This document shows, piece after piece, positions 32,893 through 42,999 of a stretch of 64,000 nt of DNA; the first letter of the stretch is position 1, and every line of letters begins with the position of its first letter. Under the pieces are notes generated by a model that did not search any database, had not been told where the DNA came from, and was given only the letters and a program-made list of their open reading frames with translations. A program made the position numbers and the translations under genes. Source of the DNA: Pollenia angustigena (Eukaryota > Arthropoda > Insecta > Diptera > Polleniidae); the NCBI GenBank assembly GCA_930367215.1, contig OV884056.1, positions 50,034,308 to 50,098,307 of the forward strand. Direction: 5' to 3'.

Positions 32893-33734
32893 GGTGCCGT
32901 GCAATAAAGCCATAGGAAATAAAGCTATATGGCGTTATTTCTCATTCATGTAAGGTGTGAAATAAAGCCATACATGGCCTTATTTCCCATTAAAATTTTT
33001 TTCTTTGAATATAATTCTTATTTATTTAAAAATTGTTTTTTTATTTTTACTCTGGGTGTATATATTAAAAATATAACGAAAACACTTTTGGGCGCAAGGA
33101 TTTTCTCCTCTATGACAGAGAAGCTTTAGTTAGCGAAGCCGGAGTTTGTTATACCATAGAGGAGAAAATCGTTGGGCCCGGCCGAAGGCCGACTATGCAG
33201 AGAAGCTTTAGTTAGCAAATCCGTTATTTGCTATACCATAGAGGAGAAAATCCTTGCGCCCGGCCGAAGGCCGGCTATGCGGAGAACCTTTAGTTAGCGA
33301 AGCCGGAGTTTGTTATACCATAGAGGAGAAAATCGTTGCGCCCGGCCGAAGGACGATTATCCAGAGAAGCTTTAGTTAGCGAAGCCGGTCTTTGTTATAC
33401 CATAGAGGAGAAAATCCTTGCGCTCGGCCGAAGGCCGGCTATGCTTTGGAGTTTGTAAACATGTTGTGGCGGGCCCGCCGAGCGCGCTCCCCCTCCCCTG
33501 CCCTTCCACATACTATACCATATTTTTTCAACACTTGACAATGGCAACTCTTTCTTTTGGCAATTTGTAACCATAACCATTACACTGTTATAGGCTTATT
33601 TCCACTTTAGTTACTAAACGATTATGGTGTTATTGCACTTGGATGGTGGTAATAAAGCCATATGGCTTTTTTCTCTATTCATTGAGAAATAAGGCCATAC
33701 GGTTCTATTTCCTATGGCTTTATTGCACGCGCCA
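32893..33734. mobile_element. GTGCCGTGCAATAAAGCC element, copy 1, 9-bp TSD
   Basis: The ends GGTGCCGTGCAATAAAGCCA and TGGCTTTATTGCACGCGCCA are inverted. The same 9 bases TAATATTAC flank both sides (32884-32892 and 33735-33743). A second copy at 56011-57262 also has a 9-bp duplication. A 9-bp target is usual for Mutator-like elements, though 8-bp hAT targets with a chance match cannot be excluded. Inside the right half lies the GC-rich minisatellite at 33095-33445. No coding sequence is visible. Confidence 0.85.
33095..33445. repeat. GC-rich 82-bp minisatellite, about four copies
   Basis: The anchor AGAGAAGCTTTAGTTAGCGA repeats at 33118, 33200, 33282 and 33364, exactly 82 bases apart. Each copy carries CCATAGAGGAGAAAATC and the palindromic CCGGCCGAAGGCCGG. 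Base composition is far richer in G+C than the surrounding DNA. A GC-rich tail with GGCGGGCCCGCC follows to about 33500. The unit is not coding in all frames. Confidence 0.85.
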
Positions 33735-33780
33735 TAATATTACCATTGTATGGTTGTTCGGGACAATTTTCACCCTTATC

Positions 33781-33900
33781 GTGGTTGGCGAATTTAAAAT
33801 ACTGCAGCTCCTGTTTGGTAATAGATTAAAGGAAATAAGTTCACGTTCTCTTTAATCTATTACCAAACAGTCGCAGGCGTATTTTAAATTCGCCAACCAC
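33781..33900. repeat. 120-bp hairpin with ~50-bp arms
   Basis: GTGGTTGGCGAATTTAAAAT and CTGTTTGGTAATAGATTAAA on the left are matched by TTTAATCTATTACCAAACAG and ATTTTAAATTCGCCAACCAC on the right. There are only a few mismatches and an ~18-base loop (GGAAATAAGTTCACGTTC). It would form a long stem in RNA. It may be a miniature foldback element; no target duplication is clear. Confidence 0.75.
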
Positions 33901-33989
33901 AATAAAGATGAATATGGTTAAATTAAGCATAATTTGTTTGAACATTTTCGCAAAAACTTGTTTTGTTAGGAGATGACCATTTTCAAAAA

Positions 33990-34160
33990 AATTTTTGCTC
34001 TGCGTAAGGGCTTCATTGTAGTGAATTTGTCTATAAATGCGATGGTTTCGCGTTCGATTCCCTCCAACGGCTCTTATCTGCGTTACTTTGGCTCGAAAAA
34101 TTAGTTTAGAATATAATTTGTAATTGTATTTGTAACTCTTATAAAAGTTAAGTATTTTTA
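33990..34160 (+). mobile_element. Possible tRNA-derived SINE, family 3
   Basis: A box B-like GCGTTCGATTCC at about 34051-34062 is preceded by a weak box A-like stretch and followed by an AT-rich body. There are no other copies in the window and no tRNA fold, so support is limited. Confidence 0.35.
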
Positions 34161-35425
34161 TTGTTTAAAAAGTATTATTTTAATAATGGTTCGATACCAT
34201 TTTAATATACCAGTTTTCCATCCCTGGTTAGTGCAGAAAATTGCTTATTGACAGAATATAAAATCAAAATTATTTAATATGCCAGTCACATATGCACGAA
34301 AATTTCACATGAAAGGAAAGTGTAAATTTTAAGAATTTAAATGTAACGTACGCAGTATTTTGCAAATATTCGGTGGAGTAGAAAATTACACCAGCTTTAA
34401 CCTTCTAGTATCATTTGATGTGTGAAGCGTTTTCTGACTAACGTTGATTTTAAGAGTGAAGAGTTTCTGTAAATAAATTTTGGACTAAATTTAACTCACT
34501 CACGTACGTCGATTGAGACCACAGTAAGGGCGAATTCAGTCATAAGTTCAGTGTTTGGTGGGTGGGGGGGGGGGGGCATAGTGAAATTCAGTTGAGACAG
34601 CCTCCAAGCTCAATTTATGTTTTAGAATACCTGGGCTGGACTGGCCCACAGAGAGAGGGGGTAGTGTCAGGCGATTAGTTATTCCAACTAGATCTCGTGT
34701 GACAAAAGCAATTTTAAAATCTTAAAAATTTACTTAATTCTTACATTAACCTGCAATTTACACAAATTTTCAATTTAGCATTTTAAATTCTTCATTTAAT
34801 TTAAATCATTCATATAAAAAAAAAAGTTTAAAATTAAAATTCTAAACAAGTCCAGCAGCTAAAAAATGTCTGCATAATTTGTTGAAAAATTTTTTTGCCA
34901 TAATTTTTGTGAGTTTCTGCTGGGCATTTTTTTTTATTTTATTAACGTTTATTAAAAACAAAATAAAGTAAAATTAAAGAATTATGTTGAAAATAGAAAT
35001 TTGCATAAATTTTTGGTTTTGTGCAAATACACTGCAAAATGAAAAGGGAAAAATCAGGAAAATATAAACGTTCTGAGTTGGGGAATGGTAGATATTTTTT
35101 TTTTTGGATAATGCGAGGGTTGTTTGATATTGCTTTGAATTTGAATAAACTTCAAACAAAATTTTACAAGATGTCAGGAATAAGCTATGAAGGAAAAACA
35201 AGTAAACTTATTTTATTAATTCTAATAAATATGTACATATCGTTACCTTAAACTCATAAGAGCGTAAGCAACAAAAAATTAAAAAATAAACTTTTTGGTT
35301 TATTATGACATATCTATGACATAAATCAAAAAGCCGATTAGGAATTTTTTACCGCCTAAGGCCTTTTATATTTTAGGTGACGATATATATGTATGTAATT
35401 CTTTTTGTAATTTTATATAAAACTA
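34161..35425. other. AT-rich sequence with a G13 run
   Basis: AGGGCGAATTCAGTCATAAG at 34527 is an end of the AAGGCGAATTC family, followed by a 13-base G run at 34564-34576. The paired frames near 34974-35251 are AT-rich filler. Confidence 0.4.
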
Positions 35426-35770
35426 GCTTAGCCCGGTGCGCTTCGGTACACTGCTTTAACCACGTTTGAAGACTCTCCCTTTAATAATTCTTCAGTTGAG
35501 CGATATTTAATATATGCATCCTATGGGAGGTATTTTCCCCCCTGCGCCTACCCGCTTTATTTTTATTTTAAAAGTGTAGTATACAATAAGAGTGACTTCC
35601 ACAAAGTTTGAACATTGAATATTAAACATTGGCGTCCTATGGTGGGTACCACTATTTTATTTCAATTTTGGGGCTCAGAAGATCCTACTACCAAAAGTTC
35701 AACAAAATGCGTGCAGCGGCTCTTGAGATATGCGAAATTTACGTTTTTAATAAAGTGGCAAAAACACTTT
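35426..35770 (-). mobile_element. Helitron-like 3' terminal piece
   Basis: On the minus strand the sequence ends GAAGCGCACCGGGCTAAGCTAG followed by T, the CTAG-T ending typical of Helitrons, with a GC-rich element just before it. The adjoining 300 bases are less AT-rich than the surroundings. No matching 5' TC end could be assigned, and other retroelement ends look similar. Confidence 0.4.
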
Positions 35771-35789
35771 AAATACTTTATTAGTTAAT

Positions 35790-36790
35790 ATTTTTTTTTA
35801 TCAAATTCATAATTATATGAATTGTTGACATTATGTAAATTTTTAATATTACATGTAAAAATACGTATTATTAAAAAAATTCGTAATACAAAAAAAATAT
35901 CTTTCAACTTATTAAAAATATTGAATTGTTTACCTTATGTAAACAATGCACATTTTGGGTAAACAATTAAAATTTTTTAAAAAATGCATAGATTTGATGT
36001 TATGTAATAATGTATGGCAAGATTAAATATTATGTAAAGTTTTTTTTACCGATGTAAACAATTTTTGGTAAATTTTTCGACATAAGAATAATTTTCTTAA
36101 AATTTTAAGAACAATTTAAAGTACAACAATTTGGCAATATTCTTTTTTCATATGTGTAAAATTTTTCCAATGTCTACATTATGTAAACAATGTAATACTT
36201 GTGGAAATGTTCTACAAGTATTTATAAAACTTCATAAGTAAGAAAGTTTTATAGGTTTTTAAATAAAATTAATTGTTTACATAGTGTAAATAATGTATTG
36301 TCAGTGCTCACTTTGTCAAAATTTTTAAATAAAATTAATTGTTTACATAGTGCAAAAAATGAATTGTCAGTGCTCACTTTGTCAAAATTCTGTGAATTAA
36401 TATTTAAATAAAATTAATTGTTTACATAGTGTAAATAATGTATTGTCAGTGCTCACTTTGTAAAAATTCTGTGAATACAGCCACATATATGAGAATTTAT
36501 CAAATATAAGAAATGTATGAATTGTTTACATTATGTAAATAGCTCGTTTGCCTAGTAAATAATAATAAATTTTCCAAAAATTTAAAATTTTTTTAAATAT
36601 TTCTTTAAATTTTGAAATGTTTACACTATCAGCCCAATTATGAATAAAATTTCACCGCAGTTTTCTCCCATTTCGCCTATGTAAATTCTATTGCAACAAT
36701 GGGAAAGGAAAAAAAACTCCGGGGGAATTTGTATTCATAATTGGGATGTATGTAAATAATGTAACTTTTGGAAAAAAAATTTTAAAATTG
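35790..36790. repeat. Array of TGTTTACATTATGTAAACA palindromic motifs, block 1
   Basis: TTGTTTACATTATGTAAA, ACATAATGTAAACAAT and near variants recur about every 50-100 bases. At 36271, 36337 and 36416 a longer unit, AATTGTTTACATAGTG..ATTGTCAGTGCTCACTTTGT, is repeated in tandem. More blocks lie at 44585-44905, 47230-47320, 47635-47800 and 48600-49150. The motif is its own reverse complement, so copies have no orientation. No coding frame is present. Confidence 0.75.
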
Positions 36791-36953
36791 CTAGGAAATG
36801 CAAAAAGTTTATTATTGACATGATGAAAACAATAAGTTTGAGGACTGAAAACCTTAGAAAGTTTTTGTAAAATTTATTAATATCAAATATTTTTTAATAT
36901 TTATAAATTTTAAATTTAAATAAATTTTAAGTATAAAAAAATATTATTGTAAA

Positions 36954-37762
36954 TCTTCTATATATATAAAACCGGATGTTTGTACATGTATGTATGTATG
37001 TAGTATGTATGGTCTGCGGGAGAAGGGGCGTGGCAAAATCCAATTTTCATATTGGACCACCAATGACATCTATATAATTTGGACGATTTTTTTTATTAAA
37101 TGATCGCCATGGTCCAACTTTGATTTATACGAAAAGAAAATATTGCCTCGCCTACTGTTACGCCCACTTTTTTTAGAATTACCTATAATCAAAAACCGGC
37201 TCCATCGTTTTGACTAATTTTTCTTTTAAATTTTCGTATTAATCCATTTTACGTTTTCATCGAAAGAAAAATGTACCACGCCTACTTTTACGCCCACTTT
37301 TTCTATTAAGCGCATATCTTGAGAACGGCTTGCCCGATTTGGACGATTTTTTCTTTAAAATGATTGCCATGGCCCAACTTAGGTTTTTACGGAAAGAAAA
37401 TTTTGCCCCGCCCACTTTTTTCGATTTACCTAAAATCAAAAACGGCTCCATCAATTTGACTAATTTTTCTTATAAATTTTCGTATTAATCCATTTTACGT
37501 TTTCATCGAAAGAAAAATGTACCACGCCTACTTTTACGCCCACTTTTTCTATTAAGCGCATAACTTGAGAACGGCTTGACCGATTTGGACGATTTTTTCT
37601 TTTAAATCATCGCCATGGTCCAACTTAAGTTTTTACAGAAAGAAAATTTTGCACCGCCCACTTTAACGCCCACTTTTTTGGATTTACCTAAAATCAGAAA
37701 ACGGCACCATCGATTTGACTAATTTTTCTATCAAATGTTCGTATTTTTTTAACGGATTTTAA
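36954..37762 (+). mobile_element. Non-autonomous Helitron, 5' part
   Basis: It begins A-TCTTCTATATATATAAAACC, the TC start after an A expected of Helitrons. It then runs through AAATCCAATTTTCATATTGG and tandem ~250-bp units containing CGCCCACTTTT, CGATTTGACTAATTTTTC and GAACGGCTTG. It matches the minus-strand copy at 53984-54897 and loses homology near ACGGATTTTAAA at about 37762, so its 3' CTAG end is missing. The frame at 37257-37454 is a repeat by-product that recurs at 54344-54526. Confidence 0.75.
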
Positions 37763-37875
37763 ATTCCTATAAAGTTGAAGAAATAATAAAAAGAGATTTA
37801 TGATTTCGTATTCTTACAAAAAGTGTAGACTACTTTTACTAAAATGTACTAGCGATTCTCTGGTTCCAATGTCTA

Positions 37876-38050
37876 CATATGATCAGCTATGGGCACCACC
37901 ACATTGAAAGCTTTGCATGTGTGGCATTGTATTGGTTTGTTTACGATTGCATTTGTTGGTTTTATGCTCTTTGTTTTTTGTGTATGTATACACATCGTTC
38001 GCTCTTTTTGCATTTTCATTTTGCATTTGCCCATAGCTGCATATGATCCC
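37876..38050. mobile_element. Small MITE with ATATGATCAGCTATGGGCA ends
   Basis: CATATGATCAGCTATGGGCA on the left faces TGCCCATAGCTGCATATGAT on the right, about 172 bases apart. The frame pair at 37873-38146 lies across it and is not supported as a gene. Confidence 0.65.
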
Positions 38051-39640
38051 AAAGGAACTACCAACGTCAGTAGTAGATTTCTAATGATACGCACATGTAA
38101 AATGTCTATGGTAAATAATATTGCCTGGGGTATAATAAGTCACTAGTACTGGTGACTGTGTCAATAGTGAATCAGTACAGATTTACTAGTGATATTTCCT
38201 GCAGGGTAGTTATTCGATAATTTTTATTTCCACTTAATCGAGCTTAAAAAATGTAACAAATTGACTTTAAGCTGGATTAAATAGAGATAAAAGCTATCAA
38301 AAATGCTTAACATTTTCAAATATTTTAGCAGACCATATCATATTCTTGACATGGTGTAAATAACTAAGTTTTTCCAGCAGGATTTGCTAGCCACAGTGTT
38401 TTTTTTCACAAATAGAAGTTTTCGAAAGTAAATAACTAATCAATAGTTATCAAAAGCAAACATATTTAACGATTTGTATGTATTTAATAATAAATAAGGG
38501 ATAGCAATTTCAAACTAAACCAAAAGCAAATAAAACCAAACAAACGTCTTTCTGTGTCTGTAAAAACAAAAGCCCATAAATTTGTATAAATTTTAGTGGA
38601 TTTGAAAAACATGGAGAATTGAAGACTAAAAATGGACATTTACATTCACATCTAAATAAATAATGGAAAACTAAATAAATAATACTTTTTATACAACTAA
38701 TATTCCCCACTCTTAGTGCACAATGGCAAAAAAAAAACTCCAAGAAACGCACACTCATAAATAATTATTGTTGATTTAGTAGAAAAACGAAAAATATTAA
38801 GCCAAGTCATGTTTTATGAATAAATAAATAAATACAAAAAAAAAAAAACTAAATAAATAAACGAACTGCAATTTTTTTTTTTTTTTTTTTTGGTATTATT
38901 ACGAATTTTGTTAAGGCTTAAAGATCCAAACAGACCCCAGACCCAGACCATTAAAGTCATACAAACATTAATTTCATTTATTCATTCATACGCTTCTTGA
39001 AAATTAACAACGAACCTCATTGATGATGATGACAACCACGACTACGATGACAACGACAATGATGGTGATTACATTTTCCCTACATTTATGCGTTTCCAAA
39101 TACACCATTGGGTAGTCATTAAGGCATATTCCTTATACTTCGAGTGACGTTTCGAAACATGACTTGACATTATAATTTTCATTTAAATGAAGCATCATAA
39201 ATGCTCGGCATGGAAATTATTAACTTTTTTTGTTTTGTTTTGATAAATGGAAATTGAAACAAATAGTATATTACGAATAAAAGAAAATAATAACAGTTTG
39301 CTGGTAATTTTCTATTTTAATGAGATGTTATTATTCGAAATTTTTGATTAGAGACATTCATGGAACAGCAAGTAAATTTATGAATATTTTCTGTTTTGAT
39401 AAATATAAATTGTAAATAATTCATTTCATATGTTTATAATACAAAATATATTGAAAACACTATATATTTTACATACATACAAAAAAAAAATATTTCTTCT
39501 TAAACTGTCTACAATTCCTTAATCTTTACATAAGGTAGACATTGCTTATTTTGTGTAAATAAAAAAAACAATATACATACATGTGTTGTTTAATTCTATT
39601 TTTGTTGATTACTTTATTTTTGTGTTTATATATTTTAGAA
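38051..39640. other. AT-rich non-coding sequence
   Basis: It contains AAATAA-type simple repeats at 38820-38870, a poly-T tract at 38871-38891, and a GATGATGATGACAAC trinucleotide run near 39022. No gene is supported. Confidence 0.45.
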
Positions 39641-39646
39641 CCCCAG

Positions 39647-39725
39647 AAGATGATCAACGAAGTTGACCGAAATATTGGGAAGGAAAATTAATAAAAATCA
39701 ATACAAATGAAAATTAAGTCAATTC
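39647..39725 (+). mobile_element. Possible Penelope-like element 3' tail
   Basis: CCCAGAAGATGATCAACGAA is followed by GTTGACCGAAATATTGGG. TCAAC-GAA-GTTGA forms a tight stem, CCCA can pair with TGGG, and a GATGA..GAAA pair flanks the stem. This resembles the 3' region of Penelope-like elements, which can carry hammerhead ribozyme motifs, but the strict CTGATGA core is not matched. There is no coding sequence next to it. Confidence 0.3.
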
Positions 39726-40148
39726 AATTTATTCATTAGACCTCAAGCCGAACAAATAATTTTAAATAATTAAAAAAATTCATGTTAAAAGTATTCACCC
39801 CTATCGCAAACAACTACTCCCATGAAAATATTCCCATATTTTTTTATTTCGTATTGTGAATGATTTAGGGATTGCTGTTCGGTTTTAACCGAAACCGAAA
39901 CCGCGGTTTTAAATGCCTAAAAACCGAAACCGAAAACCGACAAAAAAACCTCGGTTTTAGCTTTAACTTTAACAATGTATTTATGCTTGAAGAAATTGCA
40001 AATTAAACATCATACTCGTACTTCCCTGCAAATAATAGGACCAGTCCAAACACGCGTGTAAAGAGTAGTCCACAAGGGACCAGGACTGGTCCAAAAGTAA
40101 CCCAAACGTATGAAAAAAACCTGGTCTATTTAACATTACGATGTCCTA

Positions 40149-41154
40149 CACAGAAAAAATTATTTTTCCAATTCAAACAAAAAATTTGTAGAATCAAACA
40201 ATTTTTTGTCTGAAATCGGTCCTATAAACAAATTCGCATATTCAAACAATTTATTTGCATTTTGTTTATTGAAAAAAACACTGATTTTTTCAAACAAATA
40301 ATTTAACTAAATCAAACAAAAAGTTTACTGAAATTCATATACTAAATTTCAAAATCAAAAAAAAAACAGGTTTTTGCACAAGCAATGATGCGCACACAAG
40401 CAGGCACTGTATTAGAAGATGATGGCAGAGAGAGCAGAGCGGCCGGCTGGCTTTGAGACACATTTTTTTGTTGGAATAATTTTTGAACGAAGTTATTTTT
40501 TTATACACACAATGTTTTTCGTCATCACTCACTGTTGCTGTATCCTTTCCTTTGCTAATGAAGAAGAAATGTAACCCAAAACCGCGACAGACCGACTCGA
40601 TATGTTTTTCGACATCATTATATTTTTGTAGTTGATGTATTTAAGCAAACAATTTGAAAAAATTGAATACGGGATTTTGGTTTTCTTTAACCAACTTTGA
40701 AACCAACCAAAAATTTATTTTGTTTCTTATAATGTTGTTGTTGTTTCTGTTGTTTAAAAAGAGTGAAACGTTTTTTTACCTGCTATTTTTTTTTTTTTAC
40801 TTCAAACCTCTTTATCTTTCTTACTGTTGTACTTTTTTAAAGTGTCCAAAAATAGACTGTATGTGTTTTTTGTTGTAGTTCTTATATTTCACATTAGGAA
40901 GTGTTGCTTACGATCAAATAAAAAAATGCAAAAAGACGACAACATTAAAAAGCGTTAAATATTTCATACAAAATTATGAAAACTTGAAACCAATAACGCG
41001 TGTATTATATTTTTGAATGGTTGTCAACATTTTTGTTGGTTAAATAAAAATCAAACAAAAATTTTAATTGAATCAGTAAAAAAATTTGTAGAAATTAAAA
41101 AAATTTTCAAACAAGCGTTTGTTTGAAAATAATTCGGCAATAATTTTTTCTGTG
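40149..41154 (-). mobile_element. TA-flanked CACAGAAAAAATTATT element, full copy, fourth layer
   Basis: The ends CACAGAAAAAATTATTTTTC and AATAATTTTTTCTGTG are inverted. TA flanks both sides (40147-40148 and 41155-41156) and the undisturbed target has a single TA in the 43504 copy. About 1.0 kb, it is the same element as 56082-57079 in the opposite orientation. The interior holds A/T-rich arms and one GC-rich patch (40400-40460, GGCAGAGAGAGCAGAGCGGC). No transposase: a Tc1/mariner-type non-autonomous element by its TA target. Confidence 0.88.
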
Positions 41155-41204
41155 TAGGAGAGGACCATATAACCCACCTTTGGACTACTTTAAAACTACT
41201 CCAT

Positions 41205-41207
<3 letters not shown>

Positions 41208-41236
<29 letters not shown>
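41208..41236. repeat. (TA)n microsatellite
   Basis: About 14 TA units follow CTCCATGG inside the CCCTGCAAATA MITE; other copies of that MITE lack the expansion. Confidence 0.9.
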
Positions 41237-41238
<2 letters not shown>

Positions 41239-42547
41239 GGATCAGGTGGTCCAATTTTATTTGCAGGGTTAATATACAAAAACTTTATACAAAACAGCCT
41301 TCAACAATGACAAGGTATTTCAAAATTCTTAAAATTCAAAATAAGTACTAAGAAGAACAAATGTTATCCTTATAACTCTTAAGTACACACCTTATTTGTG
41401 AGGCATAAACTGCCACCAGGGCCACTTGAATTTTGTATGGAGTATCTTGTGGCTATAATAAAAACTCACACTAACGAACCCCTGGGCAAGGCTGGGACTT
41501 ATTTGATATGTATGGAGTTTTATGGCTATAGCAGGAAAATTTTGTTGGGAAATAAAATAATTTTTCGAAAAAACAGAAAAGGAAGAATTCTTATGTGTTG
41601 TGTATGCTTTTTGAAACGTTTCATTTTGATTTTATTTACTGCGGTACATATATTATAGGGAAGGGCCTGACCAGGCCCAGGTGGATACAATATGCACAAA
41701 ATTTTCATTTGGCCAATTGCGCAATTGAGGAATACATAAAGTTTCGTTCTAAAATACTTACTAATTATATAAAAAAACTAGAAAAAGTCAAAAAATGCCT
41801 GGCCAGGCCCAGGTTTACACTTAAGGACGAATAAAAGTACCTGAATTGAAACAAATAAAAAACTTCCAAAAAAAATATATATGTTTATGTATGAATTTAA
41901 CTTTGATATTTTCAAAACCGAAAACCGAACCGAAACCGGCCGGTTTTAATAATTTTAAAACCGAAACCGCGGTTTCACATTTTTACGGTTTTTAGCAAAC
42001 TCTAGAATGACTCCCATAACAAATTTTTTGGGAATGAATTCCCCAACTAAAAAAATTTGGGATCGCCAATGTTTACTCCCGCGAATTTTTTTAATAAATA
42101 AACTCCAAACAATTGTTGATGTGAACGAGAAGGGAACATGTAAATTTAATATGTATTCTAAAGTAGGACTAAATTAAATTACTTTTCCTCTTATTGAAGG
42201 AGTGCACATAAAGAAAATGAAGATAAACAGTATTCATTGGTTATTTTATTATATTTTTATTAGTATTTTATTTTGTATATTTTTCTTTCACAATACAGGC
42301 ACTGACAAGTTACTCACAATAGAGCCTTTTGTTTACAAAGCACTGAAAAATAATTCACGATAGAAATTGTTACTCCCAAAATATTTGCGATACCGATTTG
42401 TTGGGGATGGGAATTTAGGTTTGATCCCATGTATCATATTCCCATAACATTCACGATAGGGGTGATTAATATTTAAAAGCTTTTTGAAAACAGTCAAAAA
42501 TTCGATTGTTTACATATAGGGGATTCACAAGGTGTCACAAAGTCATA

Positions 42548-42999
42548 TGGGTAATTCCATGTCAAAACAACGTAGAGTGGAACACGACCCCTTCCGATTT
42601 TAATGAAATATGGCGAGAAGGTTCCTTTTATCTTAAAAGGAACTTATATGAACGAAAAAATATTAAAAATTTTTTTTTTCAAAAGTTATGTCACATTCAA
42701 ATTTCTCCGAATTAGCCGAATGTGTTGAGCTTATTTCTTCAATATCTCCAAAACTACTTGACACACTAAGATGATTTTAATGTCATTTTAAAGAGACTAC
42801 TTGGGGCTACAAACATTCGGCTAATACGGAGAAATTATGACATTTTTAATATGACATAACTTTTGAAAAAAAAAATTTTTTTAATTTTTTTTCGTTCATA
42901 TATGTTCTTTATAAGATAAAAGGAACCTTCTCGCCAAATTTCATTAAAATCGGAAGGGGTCGTGTCCCACTCTTGGTCGTTTTGACATGGAATTACCCA
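42548..42999. mobile_element. TA-flanked MITE with TGGGTAATTCCATG ends
   Basis: TGGGTAATTCCATGTCAAAA on the left is matched perfectly in reverse on the right, with TA on both sides (42546-42547, 43000-43001). Pairing continues for about 200 bases, including CGACCCCTTCCGATTTTAAT and GGCGAGAAGGTTCCTTTTAT. About 452 bases long and non-coding. The TA target and long arms fit a Tc1/mariner-type MITE. Confidence 0.88.

Larger units (their letters stand above)
40024..41268. mobile_element. CCCTGCAAATA/GGACCAGTCC MITE, copy 2, third layer
   Basis: It starts CCCTGCAAATAATAGGACCA and ends TGGTCCAATTTTATTTGCAG-GG, matching copies at 30676 and 43504. It is split by the 40149-41154 element after ACGATGTCCTA. 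Copy 3 at 43616-43632 reads straight through at that place (ACGATGTCCTAGGAGGGGA). A (TA)n run of about 14 units lies at 41208-41236. Confidence 0.8.
39868..42003. mobile_element. AACCGAAACC-rich element, second layer
   Basis: The left CGGTTTTAACCGAAACCGAA and right AACCGAAACCGCGGTTTCAC with CGGTTTTTAGCAAAC contain the same AACCGAAACC words in inverted arrangement. Its ends (GGATTGCT/AGCAAACTCT) are poorly defined. It holds the 40024-41268 MITE. The 41270-41910 interior has two GGCCAGGCCCAGGT-type words and unconvincing frames. Confidence 0.5.
39796..42464. mobile_element. CACCCCTATCG element, outer layer of a four-level nest
   Basis: The left CACCCCTATCGCAAAC and right CATTCACGATAGGGGTG are inverted ends, each flanked by ATT (39793-39795 and 42465-42467). 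A smaller relative with the same ends and the same ATT flanks is at 47848-48523. Its interior contains, in order of nesting, the AACCG-rich element, the CCCTGCAAATA MITE and the TA-flanked element. A 3-bp duplication with CAC ends is compatible with CACTA-like elements, but this is not established. Confidence 0.6.

Noticed and set aside
33095..33445. CRISPR-like array in the 82-bp repeats
   Set aside because: The copies are contiguous with no variable spacers, and the context is a eukaryotic transposon.
37257..37454. Recurrent small ORF (also at 54344-54526)
   Set aside because: It repeats because it falls in the tandem unit of a Helitron family, and other unit copies lack it.
41398..41834. 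Overlapping plus- and minus-strand ORFs as genes
   Set aside because: They lie within the AACCG-rich element; no motif, and repeated GGCCAGGCCCAGGT words explain the local composition.
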